Assembly (NCBI GenBank): GCA_021129835.1
Contig: JAJOKM010000045.1
Coordinates: forward strand, 1 to 8,865
Length of the DNA: 8,865 nucleotides
Source of the DNA: Thermodesulfovibrionales bacterium
GTDB lineage: Bacteria > Nitrospirota > Thermodesulfovibrionia > Thermodesulfovibrionales > Dissulfurispiraceae
Direction: 5' to 3'
The notes beneath the pieces are model-generated. The model was given only the letters and a program-made list of their open reading frames with translations. It searched no databases and was not told the origin of the DNA. Shown piece after piece: positions 1 to 6,931 of the stretch (the stretch's first letter is position 1; each line of letters opens with the position of its first letter). A program made the translations under genes and the position numbers.

Positions 1-42
1 AGGCTGAACCTTAGTAATCATAAAAATATAAGGTTATTAACC

Positions 43-63
43 GTGAACTGTGAACTGTGAACC
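43..63. repeat. Heptamer tandem repeat, unit GTGAACT, 3 copies
   Basis: Three adjacent 7-bp units are seen: GTGAACT, GTGAACT and GTGAACC, the last with one change. They lie about 50 bp upstream of the first gene, in its presumed leader. A second array with the same 7-bp period but a different unit occurs at 8142-8172. Short heptameric arrays of this kind are known from some bacterial genomes, for example the STRR repeats of cyanobacteria. No function can be read from the sequence. Confidence 0.8.
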
Positions 64-96
64 TGACAACCTGAGTAGTTACTCGGCATATAAGTT

Positions 97-105
97 AAAG
101 GAGAT
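97..105 (+). promoter_or_regulatory. Strong ribosome binding site for the first gene
   Basis: AAAGGAGAT lies 6 nt before the ATG at 112. It is close to the anti-16S consensus with good spacing, and it fixes the start of the secreted FG-GAP protein. Confidence 0.75.
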
Positions 106-111
106 AAATCA

Positions 112-1845
112 ATGACAAAAAGTATTGCAATAATGCTTTCTATATGCCTTATAGCCGGCATTGCACAATTTGCTTATGCCCAAAACATGGGGCCGAAAAT
201 AGGAGACGAGACAGCGCTATATCCATTGAAGAAGAAGTTGATCTCTTATTTCGAACCCGTCAAAGGGAATATCATTTCTGCAGAGGAAGAGATTGTCGAA
301 ATAAATATCGGGACATATAAATTTGCGAGGGCTGGCATGAGACTGCATGCATTCAAGGAAGGAGCTGTCTTTGTTCATCCAATTACAAGAAAGCCATTAG
401 GCAGGATTGAGGTGCCAATAGGGACTGTCAGGATAACAGAGGCTCGCCTGGATTATTCTATAGGCGTAATAACAGCAGGAAATCCGGAAGACTTCGTAGA
501 TGCAAAGGTCAGGATCTCAGAGAGAGAAATAAGGATCCTATTCTATCAAGGAAATGTCGACTGGTTTTTAGGAGACAGCTATCACCGTATGCTTGAAGAA
601 AGTGGGCGATTTGAGTTAATAGATACCGGCATTGAGACTGACTATATCTCGGAGATAATCTCAGAAGCAAGGGAAAGAGGTGCAGATATAGCATTGATCC
701 TCCAGTCTGAAAGGGCCATCGATCAGATAAGTCTCACTCAGAAGATCTTCTGGGCTGACGATGGGCAGCAAATCTCAGAAAAGACCGTTAATGTCGATAT
801 TGCGTATGTCGAAAAATTGAGAGCTGAGTCATGGATACTCGGAGAGAGAGCGAGAAAGGCCCTTCTGTCTCTGCCGTTACCCTTTGAGGTAAGCTCTATT
901 GCCGTAGGCGATATCGATGGCGATGGGGTCGTAAATATAATACTTGCGTCAGGCAACAACATAAAGGTTTATGACTTAGCGAGTGAGCCAGCACTTTTAT
1001 GGGAGTTTCGGATTCCTTTGACGGATGAGGTGCTTTGGCTTGACACAATAGATGCTAACAAAAATGGAAGAGACGAGATACTTATAACATCTATTCAAGA
1101 CAGGAGGGTCGTCTCATTCGTATACGAATTCAATCCTCATTTAACGGCAGAGGTAGCGGAGAGGTTTGTTCAGCTTCATGAGGCAAGGAACATCTTTATA
1201 AGAAGGCTCGAAACTGAAATAATAGGCCAGGAACATACCCGAAGGGACGGCTTTGTCGGCGACCTGTTTTATATTGTGTACGCCGGAGAAAAATATAAGA
1301 GGGGAGAGAACGTTAAACTTTCTGTTGGTATGAATATATACGACTTTCAGCTCGTTAGCTCCCCTGGTGAAAAACAGGCAATTCTGGCATGGGATAGATA
1401 TGGACATCTGAATCTCTATGACGAAAAGGGCATAGAGATATGGGAAAGTGAGCATGACTTTGGTGGTTTCCTGAGGAGGTTTGAGCGGGAGGCTCCAGCT
1501 GCTATAGTTGGCAGGGGGGAGTGGATAGTAAAAGATAGGCTTACTTTAAAGGGCCATGAAGTACTTGTTCCAAAAAGGAGGCCTCTGCTCGGCATAGTAA
1601 GAGGACTGGGATATACGGAATCAGAAATAAGGAGTTTGTGGCGGGATGGATACAGAATTAAAGAGAGGACTCTTTTTGGGGGAATAAGCGGAGAGATAGT
1701 AGATTATGCTGTTGTTGGCAACAGGGTGATAGTACTTTCAAGGCCTCTACCTCTAAAGGGGTTATTAGATGACATACTACATATACTCCGGGGAAAAAGC
1801 CCATCCCTCACAGTCTTGTATGTATTTTCAGCGGAAGGAATATAA
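112..1845 (+). CDS. Secreted FG-GAP/VCBS-type repeat protein, function unknown
   Basis: This is a 577-residue exported protein. A classical signal peptide is visible: Lys3, a hydrophobic core at about residues 5-20, and a likely signal peptidase I site AYA|QN after residue 23. Residues about 50-125 form a beta-rich module (conserved-looking blocks 'VEINIG', 'GMRLHAF', 'VHPITRKPLGRIEV') that recalls the C-terminal SH3-like domain of flagellar FlgT-type proteins. Residues about 140-235 recall TolB-N/CsgG-type periplasmic domains. Both assignments are inference. Residues 260-328 carry two FG-GAP/VCBS motifs, GDIDGDG at 266-272 and DANKNGRDE at 314-322, typical of calcium-binding beta-propeller blades. 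The rest is probably further propeller. The start is supported by the ribosome binding site at 97-105. The 3' end overlaps the uppS start, which suggests co-transcription with lipid-carrier genes. Exact function is not recognised; a periplasmic or outer-membrane-associated role is likely. Confidence 0.8.
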   Translation: MTKSIAIMLSICLIAGIAQFAYAQNMGPKIGDETALYPLKKKLISYFEPVKGNIISAEEEIVEINIGTYKFARAGMRLHAFKEGAVFVHPITRKPLGRIEVPIGTVRITEARLDYSIGVITAGNPEDFVDAKVRISEREIRILFYQGNVDWFLGDSYHRMLEESGRFELIDTGIETDYISEIISEARERGADIALILQSERAIDQISLTQKIFWADDGQQISEKTVNVDIAYVEKLRAESWILGERARKALLSLPLPFEVSSIAVGDIDGDGVVNIILASGNNIKVYDLASEPALLWEFRIPLTDEVLWLDTIDANKNGRDEILITSIQDRRVVSFVYEFNPHLTAEVAERFVQLHEARNIFIRRLETEIIGQEHTRRDGFVGDLFYIVYAGEKYKRGENVKLSVGMNIYDFQLVSSPGEKQAILAWDRYGHLNLYDEKGIEIWESEHDFGGFLRRFEREAPAAIVGRGEWIVKDRLTLKGHEVLVPKRRPLLGIVRGLGYTESEIRSLWRDGYRIKERTLFGGISGEIVDYAVVGNRVIVLSRPLPLKGLLDDILHILRGKSPSLTVLYVFSAEGI

Positions 1846-2569
1846 AATTTTGGAGAAGGGGGCAATACCGAGACATATAGCCATAATAATGGACGGAAAT
1901 GGCCGGTGGTCGGAGCTGAGAGGGATTTCGCGATCAGAAGGGCATAAAAGAGGTGCAGAGAACGTAAGAGAGATAGTCAAGGCAGCATTAGAGATAAGAT
2001 TAGAGATCTTATCCCTTTATGCATTTTCGATAGAAAACTGGATGAGACCTGAAGATGAGATCTCCATCATTATGGATATTCTGGAGTCTAGCTTAACAGA
2101 GGAGTTCCCGAATTTCATGAAAGAGGGGATACGGTTTAAAGTGATTGGAGATCGACAGCGATTACATAGAAGTATAAGGGTGTTGATCGAGGACATAGAA
2201 GAGGCGACTGCAAATAATAATAATCTAATTCTGCAATGTGCCCTTAGCTACGGTGGAAGGGACGAGATAATAAGGACAGTTAAAAAGGTCTTAAATTTAA
2301 ATCTCTCTACTGAGGATATTGATGAAAAAGGCATAAGCGAGTTGTTAGACACTAAAGGAATACCAGACCCGGACCTTATAATACGGACGAGCGGAGAACA
2401 GAGAGTGAGCAACTTTTTGTTGTGGCAGTCTGCATACTCAGAATTTTACTTTACCGATACCTTATGGCCAGACTTTACAAAGGAAGAATTGATAGAGGCA
2501 ATCTATCAATACCAGTTGAGAAACAGGCGATTTGGCAGGGTGGAGCTTGGGACGATCAAGTGCATCTGA
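1820..2569 (+). CDS. uppS: Isoprenyl transferase (undecaprenyl diphosphate synthase)
   Basis: It condenses isopentenyl diphosphate units onto farnesyl-PP in cis to make the C55 carrier for peptidoglycan and O-antigen synthesis. Family hallmarks are clear: HIAIIMDGNGRW with catalytic Asp25 (numbered from ATG 1820), GHKRGAENV, YAFSIENWMRP, and near the C-terminus DLIIRTSGE followed by SNFLLWQSAYSEFYFTD and LWPDF. At 249 residues the length is normal. The start is uncertain. ATG 1820 has no clear ribosome site. TTG 1850 gives the usual short N-terminus (MEKGAIPRHIAIIMD) and has GGAAGGAA at 1833-1840 about 10 nt upstream. ATG 1769 has AAAGGGG 7 nt upstream but adds an unrelated-looking 17-residue extension. 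Ile replaces the usual Ser/Thr in the S-x-ENW block. It overlaps the previous gene by about 26 nt and cdsA by 10 nt. Confidence 0.95.
   Translation: MYFQRKEYKILEKGAIPRHIAIIMDGNGRWSELRGISRSEGHKRGAENVREIVKAALEIRLEILSLYAFSIENWMRPEDEISIIMDILESSLTEEFPNFMKEGIRFKVIGDRQRLHRSIRVLIEDIEEATANNNNLILQCALSYGGRDEIIRTVKKVLNLNLSTEDIDEKGISELLDTKGIPDPDLIIRTSGEQRVSNFLLWQSAYSEFYFTDTLWPDFTKEELIEAIYQYQLRNRRFGRVELGTIKCI
1833..1840 (+). promoter_or_regulatory. Candidate ribosome binding site for a TTG start of uppS
   Basis: The purine run GGAAGGAA lies inside the end of the upstream gene, about 10 nt before an in-frame TTG at 1850. If used, UppS would begin as MEKGAIPRH, matching the usual family N-terminus, and would be 239 residues. 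This competes with ATG 1820, which lacks a visible Shine-Dalgarno sequence. Confidence 0.4.
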
Positions 2570-3378
2570 AACAGGTGATTTCAGTTGTAGTTATACTGCC
2601 GCTTTTTTTCCTTTATATAATCAAATTACCTCCCATCTTTTTTCTTATACTCTTAGCTGCTATCTCTGTCGCTGCACAGACTGAATTCCATTCAATGTAT
2701 AAAGCGAAAGGGCTGATCCCGCTGCTCGGAATCATCGGCGGAAGTATATTTCTTCTCAGCTCTTATCTACTTTTACCGCCTCACAGGGAACCCCTTGATG
2801 CACATTTTGTCTTTTTTCACCACTTTATACTCATGCTTCTGTTTATGATACTTTTTTCTGTTCGTCTTTTTTCCGTTCATGATCCTTCATCCGCCTTAAG
2901 AGATATATCTCCAGTAATCACAGGTTTTTTATACGTTCCGACACTCCTTCTTGCTCAGTGGTATTTGAGGCTCCATGGATATGAATGGGCAGTCTTCTTG
3001 TATGGGTGTGTATGGGTATCAGATATGCTTGCATGCGTTGTTGGAACGAAAATAGGAAAGAGGATGCTTTATAAAAAAGTCAGTCCAAGAAAGACTGTCG
3101 AAGGTGCCTTTGGTTCTATAACCGGCAGTATCTTGGCTTCCTTATTGCTTGGGAGTCTGATGTTTGATGAGATTGAAATCCCTACTCTGATATTAATTGG
3201 AGGTGCAATCGGCGTAGCAGTCATTGCAGGCGACCTAGTAGAATCCATGTTTAAAAGGGATGCAGGAGTGAAAGACTCCAGCGCCATACTACCTGGACAC
3301 GGTGGTATTCTTGATAAAATAGACGGCGTCCTGTTTGCAGGACCAATTCTTTGCCTATTAATAATAGTAGTCTTATGA
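2560..3378 (+). CDS. cdsA: Phosphatidate cytidylyltransferase (CDP-diglyceride synthase)
   Basis: This integral membrane enzyme makes CDP-diacylglycerol from phosphatidate and CTP, the branch point of phospholipid synthesis. The chosen start is GTG 2560, because the protein then begins M-HLKQVISVVVILPLFF, the usual Lys/Arg-plus-hydrophobic start of the family. The open frame continues upstream to 2422, but that part is only uppS read in another frame. Many hydrophobic segments are visible across the 272 residues. The C-terminal CDS family signature is present: SMFKRD, then GVKDSS, then LPGHGGILDKID. The signature normally has D-R before the final I/L-D; here it is D-K. The start overlaps uppS by 10 nt and the stop overlaps dxr in an ATGA, so translation is probably coupled. 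The ribosome site is weak (GGAG at 2542-2545, 14 nt away). Confidence 0.93.
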   Translation: MHLKQVISVVVILPLFFLYIIKLPPIFFLILLAAISVAAQTEFHSMYKAKGLIPLLGIIGGSIFLLSSYLLLPPHREPLDAHFVFFHHFILMLLFMILFSVRLFSVHDPSSALRDISPVITGFLYVPTLLLAQWYLRLHGYEWAVFLYGCVWVSDMLACVVGTKIGKRMLYKKVSPRKTVEGAFGSITGSILASLLLGSLMFDEIEIPTLILIGGAIGVAVIAGDLVESMFKRDAGVKDSSAILPGHGGILDKIDGVLFAGPILCLLIIVVL

Positions 3379-4541
3379 AAAATATCATTATCTTTGGTTC
3401 GACAGGCTCTATTGGCAAAAGCGCCCTTGAGGTTATTGCAAGGTTTCCAGAGGAGTTCAAGGTCGTCGGGTTAACGGCGGGCAGAAACATCTCGCTCCTT
3501 GCAAGCCAGATAAAACAGTTTCGGCCGGTGGCCGTTGCTGTTTCTGATGAAAAGGCATGCAGTGAACTTAAGACATACCTGAGCAGTCACGATTTACCCA
3601 ACTGCCCCGGATTAACCTGTGGAACAAAAGGTTTAATTAGTATAGCCGAAATGCAGAATGCCGATATGGTTATATCGGCAATAGTCGGCTCTGCCGGACT
3701 CCTGCCGACTATTGCAGCAATCAGGGCAGGAAAGACTATAGCGCTTGCCAATAAAGAGGCGCTTGTGATGGCAGGAGATATTGTCATGTCTTGTGTCAAG
3801 CAGCACAATGCAACATTGCTGCCGGTCGACAGTGAACACAGTGCAATATTTCAGTGCATCAGGGGACATAAGATGAACTCCATAAAGAAAATAATACTGA
3901 CCGCCTCTGGGGGATCGGTTATGGAAAAAACGGTAGAGGAGCTAGAGAACATTACTCCAGAAGACGCACTGAAACATCCCAACTGGAATATGGGCAAAAA
4001 GATAACGATAGATTCAGCAACACTCATGAACAAAGGGTTGGAGGTAATAGAGGCGCACTATCTTTTTGAGATGTCTCCAGACAAAATAGATGTCCTTATC
4101 CACACTCAAAGCATTATACATTCCATTGTAGAATTCAATGACGGAAGCTATATAGCCCAGCTTTCAAGGGCTGACATGAAGGGGCCTATTGCATATGCCC
4201 TTTCCTATCCTGAAAGACTTCAGGATGTCATGGAGCCAATTGAATGGGAGAGGCTTTCAGGACTAACATTCCAGAGACCCGATATCAATACCTTCCCATG
4301 TCTCTCCCTTGCTTACTCTGCTTTAAGGGCAGGTGGAACACTACCCGCTGTCCTTAATGCATCTAATGAGATTGCCGTGGCGGCATTTCTCAACGGCAGC
4401 ATCAATTTCAACAAAATATCTGTTATAATAGAAAAGGTGATGGACTCCCATTATTTACAGCCTGCCACAGAGATTGAGGTTATCTTAGAGGCAGATAGGT
4501 GGGCGAGAGAAAAGGCTAGGGAGGAGTTAATTAGATGCTGA
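3375..4541 (+). CDS. dxr: 1-deoxy-D-xylulose 5-phosphate reductoisomerase
   Basis: This is the second enzyme of the MEP isoprenoid pathway. It rearranges and reduces DXP to 2-C-methyl-D-erythritol 4-phosphate with NADPH and a divalent metal, in the cytosol. The 388-residue length is typical. The NADPH-binding glycine motif GSTGSIG is at residues 8-14 and ALANKEALV at 123-131. The metal ligands are in LPVDSEH (Asp152, Glu154) and NKGLEVIEA (Glu223). ASGGS at 177-181 and HPNWNMGKKITIDSATLMNK at 201-220 complete the active site. The start ATG overlaps the cdsA stop (ATGA), which rules out the longer in-frame start at 3351 as less likely. It ends overlapping rseP by 7 nt. Its product pathway feeds UppS two genes upstream. 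Confidence 0.97.
   Translation: MKNIIIFGSTGSIGKSALEVIARFPEEFKVVGLTAGRNISLLASQIKQFRPVAVAVSDEKACSELKTYLSSHDLPNCPGLTCGTKGLISIAEMQNADMVISAIVGSAGLLPTIAAIRAGKTIALANKEALVMAGDIVMSCVKQHNATLLPVDSEHSAIFQCIRGHKMNSIKKIILTASGGSVMEKTVEELENITPEDALKHPNWNMGKKITIDSATLMNKGLEVIEAHYLFEMSPDKIDVLIHTQSIIHSIVEFNDGSYIAQLSRADMKGPIAYALSYPERLQDVMEPIEWERLSGLTFQRPDINTFPCLSLAYSALRAGGTLPAVLNASNEIAVAAFLNGSINFNKISVIIEKVMDSHYLQPATEIEVILEADRWAREKAREELIRC
4518..4526 (+). promoter_or_regulatory. Strong ribosome binding site for rseP inside dxr
   Basis: AGGGAGGAG lies within the last codons of dxr, 8 nt before the rseP ATG at 4535. It fixes the rseP start and indicates independent re-initiation within the polycistronic message. Confidence 0.7.
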
Positions 4542-5608
4542 GCATTATAGCTGCCATTTTTTTGTTCGGTTTTGTGATATTTATTCATGAGTTAGGACAC
4601 TTTATACTTGCAAAGATTAACGGAGTCAAGGTCATTACATTTTCGATCGGCTTCGGACCCAAACTTATTAAACATAAGATCGGAGAGACAGAATATGCCT
4701 TATCTGCCATTCCGCTTGGCGGATATGTGCAGTTGTTAGGAATGGGAGAAGATGTAGAAGACGAAGCCCTACAAAAACGATCATATAGACACCAGACGAT
4801 ACCTAAACGGGCATCCATAATTGTTGCAGGCTCGTTATTTAATTTTCTGAGCGCCATAGCGATATTCTTTTTTGTAGCGCTCGCAGGGATGCCAGAGCTC
4901 TTGCCGGTAGTTGGCGAGGTAATGCCGAATACTCCTGCGGCGGCGGCGATGCTAGCGGTGAATGACAAAATTGTAGAAATAGACGGCGAACCAATAAGGC
5001 AATGGGACGAGATGACAGCGATAATCCATCAAAGTGCAGACAGACAACTCGCCTTAACAGTAGAGAGGGATGCAGAATTAATTGCCGTGTCGGTCACTCC
5101 CGAAAGCAGAATTGTCAAAGACATGTTCGGAGCAGAAAAAGAGGTAGGCCTCATAGGCATTAAACCATCTGGCGATACCTTTATATTAGAGAAAGGGTTT
5201 ATTGATGCCATAGTGAGTGCAGTCACGAGGGCAATAGAGATTTCGGTATTAATAATAACATTCATAGCAAAACTGATAATGGCTATAATCCCTTTAGGGG
5301 ATGCGATTGGAGGTCCGATCTTTATTTTCCAGGTAGCTGAACGACAGGCTGAGGTAGGCATCACTGCCTTCTTTTTGTTTGCAGCATTAATTAGCATAAA
5401 TTTAGCCATACTAAATCTCTTGCCGATACCTGTACTTGATGGCGGTCACCTTTTATTCCTTGGCATAGAGGCCATAAGGGGGAAGCCGCTTAGCGAAAAG
5501 GTACTTACGGTAGCACACTATATTGGATTTTTCTTAATAATTGCCCTGATAGTATTTGCCGTCTACAGTGACATTATGAGGCTCGTTGCAAATGGACCAA
5601 TGTATTAA
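4535..5608 (+). CDS. rseP: RIP metalloprotease RseP (site-2 protease family, M50)
   Basis: This is an inner-membrane zinc protease that cuts transmembrane substrates such as anti-sigma factors or remnant signal peptides. The zinc motif HELGH is at residues 18-22 in the first membrane segment. The third ligand lies in LLPIPVLDGGHL (Asp302) in a C-terminal segment. PLGGYVQLLGMGED at 60-73 is the conserved membrane-associated loop. A PDZ domain lies at about 122-190 (VGEVMPNTPAA, then AVNDKIVEIDGEPI). At 357 residues with one PDZ domain it is the shorter form common outside enterics; E. coli RseP has two PDZ domains and about 450 residues. The start is supported by AGGGAGGAG at 4518-4526. No rseA or rpoE homologue is in the window, so its substrate is unknown. 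Confidence 0.95.
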   Translation: MLSIIAAIFLFGFVIFIHELGHFILAKINGVKVITFSIGFGPKLIKHKIGETEYALSAIPLGGYVQLLGMGEDVEDEALQKRSYRHQTIPKRASIIVAGSLFNFLSAIAIFFFVALAGMPELLPVVGEVMPNTPAAAAMLAVNDKIVEIDGEPIRQWDEMTAIIHQSADRQLALTVERDAELIAVSVTPESRIVKDMFGAEKEVGLIGIKPSGDTFILEKGFIDAIVSAVTRAIEISVLIITFIAKLIMAIIPLGDAIGGPIFIFQVAERQAEVGITAFFLFAALISINLAILNLLPIPVLDGGHLLFLGIEAIRGKPLSEKVLTVAHYIGFFLIIALIVFAVYSDIMRLVANGPMY

Positions 5609-5613
5609 TTTCA

Positions 5614-5620
5614 AGAGGAA
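5614..5620 (+). promoter_or_regulatory. Ribosome binding site deciding the TTG start of rfaE2
   Basis: AGAGGAA lies in the 15-nt gap after rseP, just before a TTG at 5624. No in-frame ATG exists nearby, and the homologous N-terminus begins at this point, so TTG is the likely initiation codon. Confidence 0.6.
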
Positions 5621-5623
5621 CAA

Positions 5624-6100
5624 TTGAAAAAGATACTTTCGAGGGATGAACTTAAAAAAGAGATAGATACCATTAAGGCCGCAGGAAGGCAGACGGTTTT
5701 TACAAACGGTTGTTTTGATATAATACATATTGGGCATATAAGGTACCTGAGAGAGGCCAAAAAATCAGGGGAAGTCCTTATTATAGGGCTTAATTCCGAT
5801 TCTTCAGTAAGGAGACTGAAACCCTTGAGCTTAAGACCAATAATCCCGGAAACTCAGAGGGCAGAGGTTATAGCCTCTCTTGAGATGGTAGACTATGTAA
5901 CAATATTTAGTGAAGACACACCTTATGAACTGATCAAATATCTTAGCCCTGATGTCTTAGTAAAAGGCGGGGACTGGAAGAGAGCAGATATCGTCGGTGC
6001 CGACATAGTGCCGGAGGTTTATAGTCTTCCTTATATCCACGGCATATCGACGACAGAAATAGTAAAGAAAATAAGAGAGACTCAAGATACTTTTATGTAA
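5624..6100 (+). CDS. rfaE2: D-glycero-beta-D-manno-heptose 1-phosphate adenylyltransferase (stand-alone HldE C-domain)
   Basis: It transfers AMP from ATP to heptose 1-phosphate, giving ADP-heptose for the LPS inner core. The nucleotidyltransferase signature TNGCFDIIHIGHIRYL holds HIGH at residues 35-38. LVKGGDW is at 112-118 and ISTTEIVKKI at 141-150, as in the C-terminal half of E. coli HldE. It is 158 residues and lacks the ribokinase-like kinase half of HldE, so the kinase (hldA-type) should be encoded elsewhere. It starts with TTG, backed by AGAGGAA at 5614-5620. It sits 15 nt after rseP and is probably the last gene of the operon. Its 3' end overlaps the convergent exonuclease gene by 19 nt. 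Confidence 0.92.
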   Translation: MKKILSRDELKKEIDTIKAAGRQTVFTNGCFDIIHIGHIRYLREAKKSGEVLIIGLNSDSSVRRLKPLSLRPIIPETQRAEVIASLEMVDYVTIFSEDTPYELIKYLSPDVLVKGGDWKRADIVGADIVPEVYSLPYIHGISTTEIVKKIRETQDTFM

Positions 6101-6750
6101 TTTTCCCAAACAAAAAGCAACTCTGCCGTTGCCTTGAGGTCACCCATGCAATATCTGGCGATATCAACATACCGCCCAGACTCAAATAATCCTTTTACTT
6201 CGTAGCCTGTAATTCCATCGGATTTTGGGCTTTTTATGCCGAAGGTCTTACACCACATATCAAGGTTGAATCGTCTCTTTGAAGCGCCATAGAATGTTAA
6301 TATGTCGAGAAGGTCCATGTGAGTGCTATGATATCTATTAGGCATCAGGTGTCTTGTAGGCTTTACTTTGTTTACAGCAGACCGAACCATAATAAACGGG
6401 CAATCAAATGTCCTGCCGTTGAAAGTGATGAATTGGTCATATGCCTTTATGGTGTTCCAGAATTTCTCGATCATTTCCTTCTCTGTCCCAGACTCAAATC
6501 TAATGCCGTCTTCTTCAAATTGCAGCAGCGACTCCTCTGAATAAAAATAAACGGCCCCTTTCATCGAGTCTGGATTTAACATCCCGATAGTCACAATTTC
6601 CCCTGTCAATGGATAAAATGAGAGGCCTTCTTTGACCAGCTCTTTTTCCTTTTCTGTCTCTGTCCATCGCAGCAGATAATCTTGTGTGGATGAATCGAAC
6701 GAGCTAAAATCTTTCCCCACTGTTTCGATGTCAAAAATTATTCTGGACAT
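6082..6750 (-). CDS. Predicted 3'-5' exonuclease, PolB-exonuclease-like (DEDDy, RNase H fold)
   Basis: This 222-residue protein resembles free-standing proofreading domains related to the exonuclease domain of family B polymerases (DNA_pol_B_exo2 type). Exo I is IIFDIET (Asp7, Glu9). Exo II is ITFNGRTFDCPFI (Asn111, Asp116). Exo III is ARYCMGD (Tyr200, Asp204), which fits the DEDDy subclass. All four expected acidic residues are present, so it should be active with two metal ions; the substrate, DNA or RNA, cannot be told. No polymerase domain is attached. It runs opposite to its neighbours, with AAAAAGG just upstream of the ATG, and overlaps rfaE2 tail to tail by 19 nt. No terminator is obvious between the two. 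Confidence 0.85.
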   Translation of the reverse strand: MSRIIFDIETVGKDFSSFDSSTQDYLLRWTETEKEKELVKEGLSFYPLTGEIVTIGMLNPDSMKGAVYFYSEESLLQFEEDGIRFESGTEKEMIEKFWNTIKAYDQFITFNGRTFDCPFIMVRSAVNKVKPTRHLMPNRYHSTHMDLLDILTFYGASKRRFNLDMWCKTFGIKSPKSDGITGYEVKGLFESGRYVDIARYCMGDLKATAELLFVWENYIKVS

Positions 6751-6857
6751 TGCCTTTTTATCTTAACCTTTTTATGCCCCAGTCTTCAAGTTATCGAATT
6801 GCTAAAAATTTAGTTGCTCAATAAGCATAGAATTGTATATGCTTTCTAGGAGTAAGG

Positions 6858-6884
6858 TTGCGAGAATGCAGAAATTTCTATAAT
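6858..6884 (+). promoter_or_regulatory. Candidate sigma-70-type promoter for rodA
   Basis: A perfect -10 hexamer TATAAT is at 6879-6884, preceded by TTGCGA at 6858-6863 with a 15-nt spacer, which is shorter than the ideal 17. The transcript would start near 6891, inside the 13-bp tandem repeat, leaving a leader of about 40 nt before rodA. The -10 is good, while the -35 and spacing are weak. Confidence 0.4.
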
Positions 6885-6909
6885 TTAAGTAAACTGTTTA
6901 AGTAAACTG
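6884..6909. repeat. Perfect 13-bp tandem duplication, unit TTTAAGTAAACTG
   Basis: Two identical adjacent copies are seen at 6884-6896 and 6897-6909, followed by one further matching base. The array begins at the last base of the candidate -10 box, so it would form the start of the rodA leader transcript. It may be a slippage duplication or a paired binding site; the sequence cannot distinguish these. Confidence 0.8.
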
Positions 6910-6931
6910 TGAGAAAGAACCAAAAAAAGAG

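Noticed and set aside
7..35. Inverted repeat AACCTTA / TAAGGTT at the left edge
   Set aside because: Arms are 7 bp and AT-rich with a 15-nt loop and no T run; could be the tail of an upstream terminator, but the upstream gene is not visible.
73..84. Palindrome GAGTA-GT-TACTC just upstream of the first ribosome binding site
   Set aside because: Short, single, and without a known operator match; too weak to call a regulatory site.
738..5409. Minus-strand open frames of 60-127 codons across the envelope operon
   Set aside because: All lie opposite strongly supported conserved genes, have no recognisable domains and no credible ribosome sites; they are shadow frames.
6112..6132. Minus-strand hairpin GCAAC/GTTGC followed by TTTTTG, resembling an intrinsic terminator
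   Set aside because: The stem is only 5 bp and it lies within the exonuclease coding region about 30 nt before its stop codon, so it would truncate the gene; likely chance.
6802..6842. Small palindromes CTAAA-AA-TTTAG and GCATA...TATGC in the divergent intergenic region
   Set aside because: Such AT-rich palindromes are expected by chance; no regulator or known box supports them.
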